This document shows positions 10,159-19,777 of a stretch of DNA of 64,000 nt, piece after piece; position 1 is the stretch's first letter, and every line of letters begins with the position of its first letter. Origin of the DNA: Thalassospira indica (GTDB taxonomy: Bacteria; Pseudomonadota; Alphaproteobacteria; Rhodospirillales; Thalassospiraceae); contig NZ_CP031555.1 of NCBI RefSeq assembly GCF_003403095.1, positions 2,708,001 to 2,772,000 of the forward strand. The letters are read 5' to 3'. Under the pieces are notes generated by a model. It was not told the DNA's origin. It worked only from the letters and a program-made list of their open reading frames with translations, and did no database searches. A program made the translations under genes and the position numbers.

Positions 10159-11013
10159 ATGTTCTTGATCATTGGTTATATCGTCGTAGTCGGCTCTGTC
10201 TTGGGTGGCTATCTGCCGCATGGCGACTTTGGCATTCTTGTACAACCGCTTGAAGTTCTGATCATTTTCGGGGCTGCGTTTGGTGCCTATTTGACTGCCA
10301 ACCCGCTTGGCATCGTGAAGAAATCCTTCACCTACACCATTCGCGCCATGAAAGGCCCAAAGAAAAAGGCCGCCTATCTGGAACTTCTGATCTGCCTTTA
10401 CGCGATTTTCCGCCTTGCGAAATCCAAAGGCGATCTTGCGCTTGAAAGCCACGTTGAAAACCCGGAAAGCTCCAGTCTGTTTTCCAATTTCCCGATGCTG
10501 ATGAAAGATCATCATGCGATGGAATTCATGTGTGACTATCTGCGCCTGCTGACCCTTGGCACGACCAACGCCTATGAACTTGAAGCCGTGATGGATCAGG
10601 AACTTGAAACCCATCACGAAGAAGAACACGCAGTTGCGTCTGCTGTGCAAACGGCTGGTGACGGCCTTCCGGCACTTGGCATTGTTGCAGCTGTTCTTGG
10701 CGTTATCGTCACCATGAGCTCGGTGACTGAACCGCCTGAAATTCTCGGTGGCCTGATTGCGGCGGCCCTTGTCGGTACCTTCCTTGGTATTCTTGGTGCC
10801 TATGGCTTTGTCGGCCCGACCGCATCGATCATCAAGAATACTGTGGACGCAGACGGCAAATATTACAGCTGCATCAAAGCAGCCCTGGTTGGTCACATGC
10901 AGGGATATGCCCCGCAGGTCTCGGTGGAGTTCGCCCGTAAAACCCTCCCGCATAATCTTCGACCCAGCTTCAAAGAGCTTGACGAAGCGCTGCAAGACGC
11001 GCCCACGGCTTGA
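10159..11013 (+). CDS. motA: Flagellar motor stator protein MotA
   Basis: Integral membrane stator subunit of 284 residues that, with MotB, forms the ion channel driving flagellar rotation. It has four hydrophobic segments: two near the N terminus (LIIGYIVVVGSVLGGYL; VLIIFGAAFGAYL) and two after the cytoplasmic loop (LGIVAAVLGVIVTM; LVGTFLGILGAYGFVGP). The prolines in GLPALG and FVGPTA sit where the functional prolines of MotA lie, and the loop has the charged residues that face FliG. The region before it carries a cluster of TTAA words. motB follows after 40 bp, clearly one operon. Confidence 0.95.
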   Translation: MFLIIGYIVVVGSVLGGYLPHGDFGILVQPLEVLIIFGAAFGAYLTANPLGIVKKSFTYTIRAMKGPKKKAAYLELLICLYAIFRLAKSKGDLALESHVENPESSSLFSNFPMLMKDHHAMEFMCDYLRLLTLGTTNAYELEAVMDQELETHHEEEHAVASAVQTAGDGLPALGIVAAVLGVIVTMSSVTEPPEILGGLIAAALVGTFLGILGAYGFVGPTASIIKNTVDADGKYYSCIKAALVGHMQGYAPQVSVEFARKTLPHNLRPSFKELDEALQDAPTA

Positions 11014-11053
11014 TTTTGCGATAAAAGATCTGGTTTAGAGGACAACGCAGCAA

Positions 11054-12028
11054 ATGCCCGATATCGTCATAAAAAAGATCAAAAAAGGTGGGCACGGGCA
11101 TCATGGTGGTGCCTGGAAAGTTGCCTATGCCGACTTTGTGACGGCGATGATGGCATTCTTCCTGTTGCTGTGGCTGCTTTCCAGCGCGACCGAGGAACAG
11201 CTGCAAGGCGTATCAATGTATTTCACGCCCGAGACCATCTCGCAAAATGAATCGGGTTCTGGTGGCTTGCTGGGCGGCACCAGCCTTGCCGAAGAAGGTG
11301 CCCTGCGTTCCGAATTCGGATCACCGTCGATCAGCATGGATATCCCGCCGGTCGAAACACCGGAAGAACGCGAAGCCATCCGTGTGGCCCAGATGGAAGA
11401 ACAGGAATTCAACGAGGCCCAGGAAGAACTCCTTAAGGCAATCGAAGCCAACGAGGAACTTCAGGGCCTTGAAAAGAACATCCGCATCGAAAACACCGAT
11501 GAAGGCCTTCGCATCCAGATCCTTGACGAAGACGGCACCGCCATGTTCCCGAGCGGCAGTGCCGCCATGGCCGATCATACCCGCCTTCTGCTGCAACAGG
11601 TCGCAGGCGTGATTGAAAACATGCCACAGGATGTCTCGATCGAAGGCCATACCGATGCCGTGCCGTTCAACCGCACGGACGGATATTCCAACTGGGAACT
11701 GTCCGCCGATCGTGCGCTGGCAACCCGTCGTGCGCTTGAAGACATGGGGCTTGAAACCGGACGCTTTGCAAAGGTTGCCGGTCTGTCGGATACCGACCCG
11801 CTCCTGCCTGACGCGCCGGAAAATGAAAGCAACCGCCGCATCAGTATCACCTTGCTGCGTGGTACCGGCGAACGTTCCGCGCTTGAAGGCACCGGCCAAG
11901 CTGGCCAAAACGGCCAAACTGCACCGACAGGTGCAGCACCCGCTGGCCCGGCACCATCGCCGACACAACAACCGGCACAGGGTGAAAACCAGCGCCGCCC
12001 GACCTTCTCGGTTCCGTCACAACGGTGA
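11054..12028 (+). CDS. motB: Flagellar motor stator protein MotB
   Basis: Single-span inner-membrane protein of 324 residues with a periplasmic peptidoglycan-binding domain. The N-terminal plug region and helix read GGAWKVAYADFVTAMMAFFL; the aspartate in YADF is the proton-carrying residue, which supports a proton-driven motor. After a linker rich in Glu and Gln comes the OmpA-like domain (about residues 150-275) with SIEGHTDAVPF and NRRISITLL, the peptidoglycan contacts. The last 50 residues are a Pro/Gln/Ala/Gly-rich tail of low complexity. It shares an operon with motA. Confidence 0.96.
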   Translation: MPDIVIKKIKKGGHGHHGGAWKVAYADFVTAMMAFFLLLWLLSSATEEQLQGVSMYFTPETISQNESGSGGLLGGTSLAEEGALRSEFGSPSISMDIPPVETPEEREAIRVAQMEEQEFNEAQEELLKAIEANEELQGLEKNIRIENTDEGLRIQILDEDGTAMFPSGSAAMADHTRLLLQQVAGVIENMPQDVSIEGHTDAVPFNRTDGYSNWELSADRALATRRALEDMGLETGRFAKVAGLSDTDPLLPDAPENESNRRISITLLRGTGERSALEGTGQAGQNGQTAPTGAAPAGPAPSPTQQPAQGENQRRPTFSVPSQR

Positions 12029-12147
12029 TTTGAAATCCGGCAACAGAAATCGGTGCCCTTTTGACCGTCAGGCCTTTAAACTGTCATAAACAACACCTAA
12101 TCTCATAGAATAGTTCTCTTTGATGTGACCGGGACTGATCGGATCAA

Positions 12148-12888
12148 ATGACAGTTAATCAGCGGCGCCTGACCCAGCACTATTTTATGACCGCACCGAT
12201 GCCGTGCCCTTACCTGCCCGGCCGGTTCGAACGTAAATTGGTCACGGAGTTGCGCGGGCCCGAGGCCAACAACGTCCATGATCTGTTGTCGCGTGCAGGC
12301 TTTCGCCGCAGCCACTCCATCGCCTATCTGCCGGCCTGCAGCGATTGCAATGCCTGTGTTCCGGTTCGCGTCCGCTGTGACGGGTTCGAACCCAGCCGGT
12401 CTTTCCGCCGCATCAAGAACAGAAACAACGATCTTGTCCGCAAGGTGATGCCACCGTCCGCGACACAGGAACAATATCAGCTGTTTAGCACCTATCAGGA
12501 TGCCCGACATGGCAATGGTGACATGGCACGCATGGATGCCCGTGATTACCGCGCAATGATCGAAGACAGCACTGTGGAAACCTCGATCTTCGAATATCGC
12601 CGGGATGATGACAGCCTGATTGCTGTGGCGCTGGTTGATATTCTGGCCGATGGACTGTCTGCTGTTTACAGCTTCTTTGACCCGGAAGAAGACCGCCGCG
12701 GACTGGGCACTTACATCGTGCTTGATCTGATCGACGAAGCCAGAATGCTGTCGCTTCCGCATGTGTATCTTGGCTACTGGATCGGCGATTGCCGCAAGAT
12801 GTCCTATAAGATGCGCTTCCAGCCCCTGGAAGGCTTCCGCGATGGTCAATGGGTCTCGATGGAAGACGCTGATAGCGACGCGGACTAA
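12148..12888 (+). CDS. bpt: Aspartate/glutamate leucyltransferase (Bpt)
   Basis: Bpt moves leucine from Leu-tRNA to proteins with N-terminal Asp or Glu, marking them for ClpS/ClpAP degradation (bacterial N-end rule). The 246-residue protein has the ATE1-like N- and C-terminal domains. Conserved cysteines are C20 in MPCPYLPGR and C64, C67 and C70 in ACSDCNACVPVRV. The acetyltransferase-like second half shows DILADGLSAVYSFFDP and YLGYWIGDCRKMSYK. It stands alone, 119 bases after motB. The clpS/clpA partners are not in the window. Confidence 0.95.
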   Translation: MTVNQRRLTQHYFMTAPMPCPYLPGRFERKLVTELRGPEANNVHDLLSRAGFRRSHSIAYLPACSDCNACVPVRVRCDGFEPSRSFRRIKNRNNDLVRKVMPPSATQEQYQLFSTYQDARHGNGDMARMDARDYRAMIEDSTVETSIFEYRRDDDSLIAVALVDILADGLSAVYSFFDPEEDRRGLGTYIVLDLIDEARMLSLPHVYLGYWIGDCRKMSYKMRFQPLEGFRDGQWVSMEDADSDAD

Positions 12889-13072
12889 GCTGTAAAAGTT
12901 CGCGTTCTGCACCAATTGCGTGAACCACTTTCCCCAATTAGACTAAAGTACCATACAACAACTCGATCCTCGGTTGCCTGCCCGTAAAGACGCATATAAG
13001 CTTCGTCTCAAAGCTGATCATCCAGCTTTTACAGATAAATCATGAGCTTGCATCTTTGGGAGGTTGTAACCA

Positions 13073-14167
13073 ATGAAACGTCGCCAATTTCTTTCCGGCG
13101 CTGCCGTAGCAGGTGCGACTGCTGCTGCCGCGTCAACTTTCGCCAAACCGGCAATTGCCCAGGACGTCCGCGAATGGCGGATGGTCACCACCTGGCCGAA
13201 AAACTTTCCGGGCCTTGGCACCGGCGCAAACCTTCTTGCTGAATACATCACCAAGGCATCCGAAGGTCGCCTGAAAGTTACCGTTTTTGGCGCAGGTGAA
13301 ATTGTTCCGGCATTCGAAGCCATCGACGCTGTTGGCAACGGCACCGTCGAAATGGGCCACGGCGCGCCTTACTACTGGAAAGGCAAAGTCGACGCGACCC
13401 AGTATATCGCAGCAATGCCGTTCGGTCTGAACGCACAGGAACAGAATGCCTGGTTCCAGTGGGGTGGCGGTCAGGAACTGGCTGATAAAGTCTATGCGGA
13501 ACTGAACTGTAAGTTCTTCCCGTCGGGCAACACCGGCACCCAGATGGGCGGTTGGTTCAACAAGGAAATGAACACCATTGACGACTATAAAGGTCTGAAA
13601 ATGCGTATTCCAGGCCTTGGTGGCGAAGTTGTCAAAGCTGCTGGCGCCAACGTTGTGAACCTTCCGGGCGGCGAAATTCCGCCGGCACTGCAGTCGGGCG
13701 CGATTGACGCGACCGAGTGGGTTGGTCCGTACAACGATCTGGCATTTGGTCTCTATAAATCGGCCAAATACTACTACTATCCGGGCTGGCACGAGCCGGC
13801 GACCGTTCTCGACAACTTCATCAACCTGGATGCATGGAATGCACTCCCGGATGATCTGAAAGCCATTGTCGAGCAGGCAAACCGTGCTGTGAACCAGATG
13901 GTTCTGTCGGAATTCACCGCGCGTAACGTTCAGGCACTCGACACCCTGCGCAACAAGCACGGCGTTGATGTTCGTCCGTTCTCTGACGACATTCTGACCG
14001 GCCTTGGCAAACTGTCGGGCGAAGTTCTACGTGATCTGGTTTCGTCGAACCCGCTGTCGCAGGAAGTCTTCGAAAGCCTTATCGCCTTCCGTACCCAGTC
14101 GATCGCATGGTCGAAATTCTCGGAAGCGGCATTCGCACAGGCACGTGTTCTGCCGTTCAAATACTAA
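13073..14167 (+). CDS. TRAP transporter substrate-binding protein, DctP family (TakP-like)
   Basis: Periplasmic solute receptor of 364 residues. It opens with a Tat-type signal (MKRRQFLSGAAVAG... up to PAIAQ; RR at positions 3-4), so it is probably exported folded. The mature start WRMVTTWPKNFPGLGTGA and the later NLPGGEIPPALQSGAIDATEW and YYYPGWHEP are typical of the TakP-like branch that binds 2-oxo acids or similar carboxylates. The ligand arginine is probably in LKMRIPG (about residue 180). The genes for its membrane partners lie just downstream but on the opposite strand. The exact ligand is unknown. Confidence 0.93.
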   Translation: MKRRQFLSGAAVAGATAAAASTFAKPAIAQDVREWRMVTTWPKNFPGLGTGANLLAEYITKASEGRLKVTVFGAGEIVPAFEAIDAVGNGTVEMGHGAPYYWKGKVDATQYIAAMPFGLNAQEQNAWFQWGGGQELADKVYAELNCKFFPSGNTGTQMGGWFNKEMNTIDDYKGLKMRIPGLGGEVVKAAGANVVNLPGGEIPPALQSGAIDATEWVGPYNDLAFGLYKSAKYYYYPGWHEPATVLDNFINLDAWNALPDDLKAIVEQANRAVNQMVLSEFTARNVQALDTLRNKHGVDVRPFSDDILTGLGKLSGEVLRDLVSSNPLSQEVFESLIAFRTQSIAWSKFSEAAFAQARVLPFKY

Positions 14168-14190
14168 GTTCTCCGAATTCGGAAAACGAC

Positions 14191-14219
14191 AAAGGGCTGG
14201 CATTTGCCAGCCCTTTTTA
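14191..14219 (+). terminator. Terminator of the TRAP receptor gene
   Basis: The stem AAAGGGCTGGCA / GCCAGCCCTTTTT with a minimal loop and T run lies 24 bases after the stop codon. Confidence 0.9.
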
Positions 14220-14259
14220 TTTGGCATGCTCCAAACTTATCAGAGCCGGCCACTGATAC

Positions 14260-14293
14260 AAAAAAGGCACCCATCACGGGTGCCCTTTTCTTT
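14260..14293 (-). terminator. Terminator of the TRAP permease genes
   Basis: Read on the minus strand, GGGCACCCG-TGAT-GGGTGCC is followed by TTTTTT. It lies just after the large permease gene and is distinct from the plus-strand terminator 50 bases away. Confidence 0.85.
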
Positions 14294-14314
14294 GATGATA
14301 TGTCGCCGTCGTTC

Positions 14315-15688
14315 TTAGAACAGAACGCTCGGAAGCCAGGTTGCCAACCACGGGAAGGCAGCCACAAGGCACAGGCCAAGCATCTGGATAACCACGAACG
14401 GAACAATCCCGCGATAGATATCCCACGTCTTGATCGCCGCCGGGGCCACACCGCGCAGATAGAACAGCGCAAAGCCGAATGGCGGTGTCAGGAAGCTGGT
14501 CTGAAGGTTGATTGCAATCATCACACCCAGCCAGACCGGATCGACATCAAGCTTAAGAAGGATTGGACCGACAATCGGGATCACGACAAAGACGATCTCG
14601 ATGAAGTCGAGGAAGAAGCCCATGACGAACATCAGCAACATCACGACCAGCATCGCACTGAACACACCACCCGGAAGGTTGTGCAGCAGTTCTTCAACCA
14701 GATGATCGCCACCCAGACCACGGAACACCAGCGAGAACACCGACGCACCCAGCAGGATGACAAACACCATCGCGCTGACCTGAACCGTCTGGCGCACCAC
14801 ATGGCGCAGCACAGGCATATCAAGACGGCGATAGAACGCAGCCAGAATGGTCGCACCGACAGAGCCGAATGCCGCGGATTCCGTCGGCGTTGCAATCCCG
14901 GTCAGGATGGAGCCCAGAACCGCCACGATCAGCAATGCCGGCGGCAGCAATGCACGCAGCACTTCACCCCAAAGGCCTGCCGGGCGTTTGCCCTCGACCA
15001 GTGCGGGTGCTGATTCCGGATCAATCAGGGATTTGATGATGATCCAGCCAATATAAAGCCCAACCAGCATAATTCCCGGAATGAAGGCACCGGCAAACAG
15101 ATCCATCACCGAAATCGGTTCCGGTGCCCAGTTGCCCAGCGCACGCTGCGCTTCGGCATAGGCCCCCTGCAAGATATCACCCAGCAGAACCAGAACGATC
15201 GACGGCGGAATGATCTGACCCAGCGTACCGGATGCACAGATCACACCGGTCGACAGTTTCGGATCATAACCGGCTTTTTGCATCGCCGGCAGGCTGAGCA
15301 AGCCCATGGTCACAACCGTCGCACCGACAATACCGGTGGATGCTGCCAGCAACATACCAACGATCACGACCGAAATACCAAGGCCGCCACGCATGGTGCC
15401 AAACAGCATGCCCATGGTGGTCAGAAGCTTCTCGGCGATCCGTGCGCGTTCAAGCATCACACCCATGAACACGAACAACGGGATCGCAACATAAAGCTCG
15501 TTGGTCATCACACCGAAATAGCGTGACGGCAAAGAGCCCAGAAGCGGCATATCGAATGTGCCCATGGCGTTGCCAATAAGCGCAAAAGCAAGACCGGTGC
15601 CCGCAAGTGAGAAAGCAACCGGAAAACCAAGAAGAAGCACGCCGCAAGCTACGGCGAACATCACCAGGCTAAGAATTTCCCCCGTCAT
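14315..15688 (-). CDS. dctM: TRAP transporter large permease subunit, DctM family
   Basis: Inner-membrane protein of 457 residues with about 12 hydrophobic segments, the ion- and substrate-translocating subunit of a tripartite ATP-independent transporter. Family features are GFPVAFSLAGTGLAFALIG at the start, GIVGATVVTMGLL and CASGTLGQIIPPSIVLVLLG in the first half, and LTPPFGFALFYLRGVAP in the second. Its ATG overlaps the stop of the small subunit by one base (TGATG), so the two are translationally coupled. It probably works with the convergent receptor gene, energised by a cation gradient. Confidence 0.94.
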   Translation of the reverse strand: MTGEILSLVMFAVACGVLLLGFPVAFSLAGTGLAFALIGNAMGTFDMPLLGSLPSRYFGVMTNELYVAIPLFVFMGVMLERARIAEKLLTTMGMLFGTMRGGLGISVVIVGMLLAASTGIVGATVVTMGLLSLPAMQKAGYDPKLSTGVICASGTLGQIIPPSIVLVLLGDILQGAYAEAQRALGNWAPEPISVMDLFAGAFIPGIMLVGLYIGWIIIKSLIDPESAPALVEGKRPAGLWGEVLRALLPPALLIVAVLGSILTGIATPTESAAFGSVGATILAAFYRRLDMPVLRHVVRQTVQVSAMVFVILLGASVFSLVFRGLGGDHLVEELLHNLPGGVFSAMLVVMLLMFVMGFFLDFIEIVFVVIPIVGPILLKLDVDPVWLGVMIAINLQTSFLTPPFGFALFYLRGVAPAAIKTWDIYRGIVPFVVIQMLGLCLVAAFPWLATWLPSVLF

Positions 15689-16233
15689 CAGACGCCCTCG
15701 TGCTCTTCTTCTTTGATTTCAAACTCTTTGTGACCGGTCAGGACCAGAACACTGCGCGCTGCCAAAGACAGCCCCTGCAGCAGCATCAGGACACCAAAGA
15801 CCAAAATCACAGACTTATAAAGGAACAGTCCCGGAAGCCCGCCGGTTTCATGCGATCCTTCCAGACGGTGCCAGCTCGTGACAACGTAAGGGTAGCTGTA
15901 CATCAGGATCATGATAACCACAGGCGCAAGCAGGAACAGGGAACCAAAAAGGTCTACCCATGCCTTGTAGCGCGCCGATGCCGGACGATAGAAAACGTCA
16001 ACACGCACATGCCCCCCATGCAGCAGCGTGTAACCCGCGCCGACCATGAACATGATGCCGTAAAGCCACATATAGCTTTCCTGCATCGACACCCAGCCGA
16101 CCGCAAAGCCATAACGCAACGTTGCTACCAAAAATGTGATCACCACCATGGGGATCACCAGCCAGGCTACTCCGCGTCCGATCCAGTCATTAAGACTGTC
16201 GACGGCGCGGACGAAATTTCCCAGAAATCTCAC
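15688..16233 (-). CDS. dctQ: TRAP transporter small permease subunit, DctQ family
   Basis: The 181-residue protein has four hydrophobic segments (VAWLVIPMVVITFLVATL; ESYMWLYGIMFMVGAGYTLL; LFGSLFLLAPVVIMILMY; KSVILVFGVLMLLQGLSL). It contains the conserved W-x-x-YG and GGHVRVDVFY pattern of DctQ proteins and a charged C-terminal tail ending EEEHEGV. It supports the large subunit in binding the receptor. It is first in the two-gene minus-strand operon; the promoter must lie in 16234-16410. Confidence 0.92.
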   Translation of the reverse strand: MRFLGNFVRAVDSLNDWIGRGVAWLVIPMVVITFLVATLRYGFAVGWVSMQESYMWLYGIMFMVGAGYTLLHGGHVRVDVFYRPASARYKAWVDLFGSLFLLAPVVIMILMYSYPYVVTSWHRLEGSHETGGLPGLFLYKSVILVFGVLMLLQGLSLAARSVLVLTGHKEFEIKEEEHEGV

Positions 16234-16415
16234 TTTTCACTCCCAAGCCCTTTTTTGAATCTCACAGGAAAATTGCGGGCTTCCTGTTAAACAGGTTGGG
16301 AAGTTACAGATTAACCACCGAAAACGCTATATCTTTTGCACCGAATTTCGGCCATTTCTGCCGGGAAATGCAACAAATCACAGGCAGTGCATCAATTTTC
16401 GTCATTCAGGCAAAG

Positions 16416-16450
16416 AAAAAGCCGGATGGCTTGGCACCATCCGGCTTTTA
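16416..16450 (-). terminator. Terminator of parC
   Basis: AAAAGCCGGATGG / CCATCCGGCTTTT around TTGGCA, with T-rich flank on the minus strand, 20 bases after the parC stop. Confidence 0.88.
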
Positions 16451-16470
16451 TCAAGGCGTTTTAACACCCG

Positions 16471-18714
16471 TTATTCAAACTTATTGGACCGCGGGAAGCC
16501 ATTTGGCGGCAGGCGCCCTGCCCCTGCCCGTTTGCCAATCCATTCGGCCAGTTCGGTCACGGTCCGGGTACGACCTTCGCTGCCACCCATGGTCCAGCTA
16601 AGACCTTCTTCAAGGTTAAACAGGATAAGGTCCGAAAGCCCGCCCTGACGGTATTTCTGCAAGATCACACCGCGACCACGCGTCATTTCCGGAATTTCCG
16701 AAACCGGATAAATCAGCAATTTGCGGTTATCGCCCAGAACGGCAACATGATCTTGCTCAACCGGCAGGAAGATCTTGGCAACTTCACCAGTTCCAAGGTT
16801 AAGCACCTGCTTGCCGTTTTTGGTCTGCGCAACCACTTCTTTCTCGGCCACCAGGAAGCCACGTCCACCGGAACTTGCCACCAGAAGATTACGGCCTTCC
16901 TTGTGCACCACCATCGAAACAATGTCATGTTCCTGCGGCAGATCGATGGAAAGACGGATCGGCTCTCCATGACCACGCCCGCCCGGCAGTTTGTCACACG
17001 ACATGGTGTAACAACGCCCGGCCGTCGACAGGATCAGAAGCTTGTCAGTGGTGAATGCCTTCAGCGCAAAGCGATGCTCGTCACCATCCTTGAACTTCAG
17101 GTCGCTGATATCGGCAACGTGGCCCTTAAGCGCACGCACCCAACCCATTTTCGAACAGATCACCGTAATCGGTTCACGTTCGATCAATGCTTCCAGCGGA
17201 ACTTCGATTTCTTCCGGTGCATCGCCAATCTCGGTGCGGCGCTTTCCAATGGCAGTCTTCTTGCCAAAGTTTTCACGCATCACCTCGATCTCGTCGCGGA
17301 TTTTCTCCCAACGCAGGCTCTCGCTGGCAAGAAGTGCTTCAAGGCCCTGCTTTTCTTCGGTCAGTTTGGCATGCTCGTTCTTGATTTCCATCTCTTCGAG
17401 CTTGCGCAAAGACCGCAGACGCATGTTAAGGATCGCATCGGCCTGCACTTCGGTCAGGCCAAACGCCTTCATCAACGCGTTTTTCGGCTCATCCTCATAA
17501 CGGATGATCCGGATCACTTCATCAAGGTTCAGATAGGCAACAAGATAGCCTTCCAACACCTCAAGACGGTGATTGATCTTGGCCAACCGATGGTTGGAAC
17601 GACGGATCAGAACATCCTGACGATGTGCCAGGAATGCGCGCAGAACTTCGCGCAAGTTCATCACACGTGGCGTGTTGTCGCCGTCCAGAACGTTCATGTT
17701 CAAGCCAAAACGGATTTCCAGTTCGGTATTCTTGAACAGCATTTCCATCAGGTGTTCCGGTTCAACCGCACGGGTACGCGGTTCCAGAACCAGACGGATG
17801 ATATCGGTCGACTCATCGCGCACATCGTTCAAAAGCGGCAATTTCTTTGCCACCATCAGATCGGCGATACGTTCAACCAGCTTGGCTTTCTGAACCTGAT
17901 AGGGAATTTCGGTAATCACGACCTGATAAAGACCGTGGCTAAGCTTCTCGACTTCCCATTTCGCACGCAGGCGGAATGATCCACGCCCGGTCGCATAGGC
18001 TTCCAGAATGTTTTCACGCGGCTCGACCAGAACACCACCGGTCGGGAAATCCGGCCCAGGCACACAACGCACAAGCTGCGCGATCGAGGTTTCCGGATCA
18101 TCAATCAGTTTGATCAGTGCCGTGCAAAGCTCACCGGCATTGTGCGGCGGAATGTTGGTGGCCATACCCACGGCAATACCCGAGGCACCATTGGCCAGAA
18201 GGTTCGGGAAAGCAGCCGGCATCACAACCGGTTCTTTTTCCTCGCCGTCATAGGTCGGGCGAAAATCAACGGCATCTTCGTCAAGGCCATCCATCAACGC
18301 CGCGGCAACCGCAGTCATGCGGGCCTCGGTGTAACGCATTGCCGCGGCGTTATCGCCGTCAATGTTGCCGAAGTTGCCCTGACCATCGACAAGCGGATAA
18401 CGAACCGCAAAATCCTGTGCCAGACGTACCAGCGCGTCATAGACCGACTGATCACCATGCGGGTGATATTTACCGATCACGTCACCGACAACACGCGCAC
18501 ATTTCTTGAACCCCTGTTCCGGGTTCAGTTTAAGCTGACGCATGGCGTAAAGAAGACGACGATGCACTGGCTTAAGGCCATCACGCACATCAGGCAGGGA
18601 ACGCGACATGATTGTCGACATCGCATAGGCGAGATATCGTTCGCTCAGCGCGTCTGCAAGCCGGGTTTCCCGGATTTGTCCGGCACTGGCCGGATCGGAA
18701 GTCTTGGTGCTCAT
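16471..18714 (-). CDS. parC: DNA topoisomerase IV subunit A
   Basis: Type IIA topoisomerase subunit of 747 residues that cuts and religates DNA to unlink daughter chromosomes; partner ParE is not in the window. The catalytic tyrosine is Y128 in [11 protein letters not shown]. The C-terminal third forms the DNA-wrapping beta-pinwheel. It lacks a clear GyrA box (QRRGGKG), which favours ParC over GyrA, as does the length below 800. The drug-contact helix reads [12 protein letters not shown], with Gln89 at the position usually held by Ser. It ends the long minus-strand cluster that begins at folK, 130 bases after recO. Confidence 0.95.
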   Translation of the reverse strand: MSTKTSDPASAGQIRETRLADALSERYLAYAMSTIMSRSLPDVRDGLKPVHRRLLYAMRQLKLNPEQGFKKCARVVGDVIGKYHPHGDQSVYDALVRLAQDFAVRYPLVDGQGNFGNIDGDNAAAMRYTEARMTAVAAALMDGLDEDAVDFRPTYDGEEKEPVVMPAAFPNLLANGASGIAVGMATNIPPHNAGELCTALIKLIDDPETSIAQLVRCVPGPDFPTGGVLVEPRENILEAYATGRGSFRLRAKWEVEKLSHGLYQVVITEIPYQVQKAKLVERIADLMVAKKLPLLNDVRDESTDIIRLVLEPRTRAVEPEHLMEMLFKNTELEIRFGLNMNVLDGDNTPRVMNLREVLRAFLAHRQDVLIRRSNHRLAKINHRLEVLEGYLVAYLNLDEVIRIIRYEDEPKNALMKAFGLTEVQADAILNMRLRSLRKLEEMEIKNEHAKLTEEKQGLEALLASESLRWEKIRDEIEVMRENFGKKTAIGKRRTEIGDAPEEIEVPLEALIEREPITVICSKMGWVRALKGHVADISDLKFKDGDEHRFALKAFTTDKLLILSTAGRCYTMSCDKLPGGRGHGEPIRLSIDLPQEHDIVSMVVHKEGRNLLVASSGGRGFLVAEKEVVAQTKNGKQVLNLGTGEVAKIFLPVEQDHVAVLGDNRKLLIYPVSEIPEMTRGRGVILQKYRQGGLSDLILFNLEEGLSWTMGGSEGRTRTVTELAEWIGKRAGAGRLPPNGFPRSNKFE

Positions 18715-18844
18715 GAACGATTTTTCTTGTTGCTTGTCAAAATGGACATGTGCAAGTGCGTTCGGACCCGAACACCTTACGTTATTGGCAACATACTACG
18801 CCGGGCATGGTCTTGGTCAACATATGGCGCGCAAATTGCCGAAT

Positions 18845-19600
18845 TTATTTTTCTGCTCCGATATCCGTGCGCCAGACATGGCTGACAAGACGATCCCGTG
18901 CAGCAACAGGTTTGATACCTTTTGCCTCGAAAATATCGCGGTGAATGAAAAAGCCGGTCAGTTTCAGACCATCGCGCAACTGTTCTGATAAAGACATTTC
19001 CTTGCGCGATTGAGACGCCCGACCAGAAGCCAGAAAGGCTGGCAACGGCAACATCCGGTCACGATACGCCTGCCCTGATGCCTCGCCAACGGCACGCCCG
19101 CTTTTGGGTGACACAAAGGCAAGGTTTTCGGTCTCGTTGGTCGCGGCACATCGATCCAGTGCCAAGCCGTAACCAAGCTCTTCCAGTAACCCGACTTCCC
19201 AACGGATATAGGCAGGCAACCATTGCTCGGACTTAAGGGCCGAAATCAACGCGACGGTCCCGCGATACAGATCCGGATGGGCTTCGCGTTCGGGAAGTGT
19301 CGCATCAAGCATCGCACAGGCCGAACTCATCGCCATCAAGGGCCCCGCATGCAACAAAAGGTCTGCGGCATGCGCACCGGTCAGTTCACAGCGAAATTGC
19401 CCAAGATGTTCGGCCAACCGGGCGGACCACCCCACCCTGATTTCATTACCGGGCTCAAGGGTGCCACGCATGGATTTGCTGGTCGCTCCGCGCACCAGAC
19501 CGGCATGGCGGCCATAATCACGGGTCAGGACAGAAAGACGGACTGAATTTTCACCCAGCTTGCGTGTTGAAAGAACGATACCGTCATCCCGCCAATCCAT
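18845..19600 (-). CDS. recO: DNA repair protein RecO
   Basis: RecO, with RecR and RecF, loads RecA on SSB-coated single-stranded DNA and anneals strands. The 251-residue protein starts with the OB-fold domain (MDWRDDGIVLSTRKLGENSVRLSVLTRDYGR, then LVRGATSKSMRGTLEPGN) and ends with a helical domain. The four-cysteine zinc motif of some RecO proteins is not complete here. It lies directly after two small membrane-protein genes, and the start has AAGG 9 bases upstream. Placement after era is conserved in many Alphaproteobacteria. Confidence 0.93.
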   Translation of the reverse strand: MDWRDDGIVLSTRKLGENSVRLSVLTRDYGRHAGLVRGATSKSMRGTLEPGNEIRVGWSARLAEHLGQFRCELTGAHAADLLLHAGPLMAMSSACAMLDATLPEREAHPDLYRGTVALISALKSEQWLPAYIRWEVGLLEELGYGLALDRCAATNETENLAFVSPKSGRAVGEASGQAYRDRMLPLPAFLASGRASQSRKEMSLSEQLRDGLKLTGFFIHRDIFEAKGIKPVAARDRLVSHVWRTDIGAEK

Positions 19601-19609
19601 ACGCGTACC

Positions 19610-19777
19610 TTAGAAAAACCCGCTGGGTACAATGAGGCGGGTGACAAGGAAGAAAAACCCGAGCAGGCAGGACGCAAGACTAAACAACGCCAAACCGAAC
19701 ACAACCTTGCGCAGAATCGGGCGGTTCGGGATTTCTTCGATGGCATCAGATAGCGGATCAGATGAGTCATTACGCAT
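19610..19777 (-). CDS. Small single-span membrane protein, 55 aa, unknown function
   Basis: The frame encodes 55 residues: an acidic head (MRNDSSDPLSDAIEEIPN), a short basic link (RPILRK), one hydrophobic helix (about residues 24-49) and the end PSGFF. The head would sit in the cytoplasm by the positive-inside rule. Its ATG shares one base with the stop of the 76-residue gene before it (TAATG), so translation is probably coupled, and recO starts 9 bases after its stop. Operon position, tight packing and a sensible topology support a real gene. I recognise no family. Confidence 0.72.
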   Translation of the reverse strand: MRNDSSDPLSDAIEEIPNRPILRKVVFGLALFSLASCLLGFFFLVTRLIVPSGFF

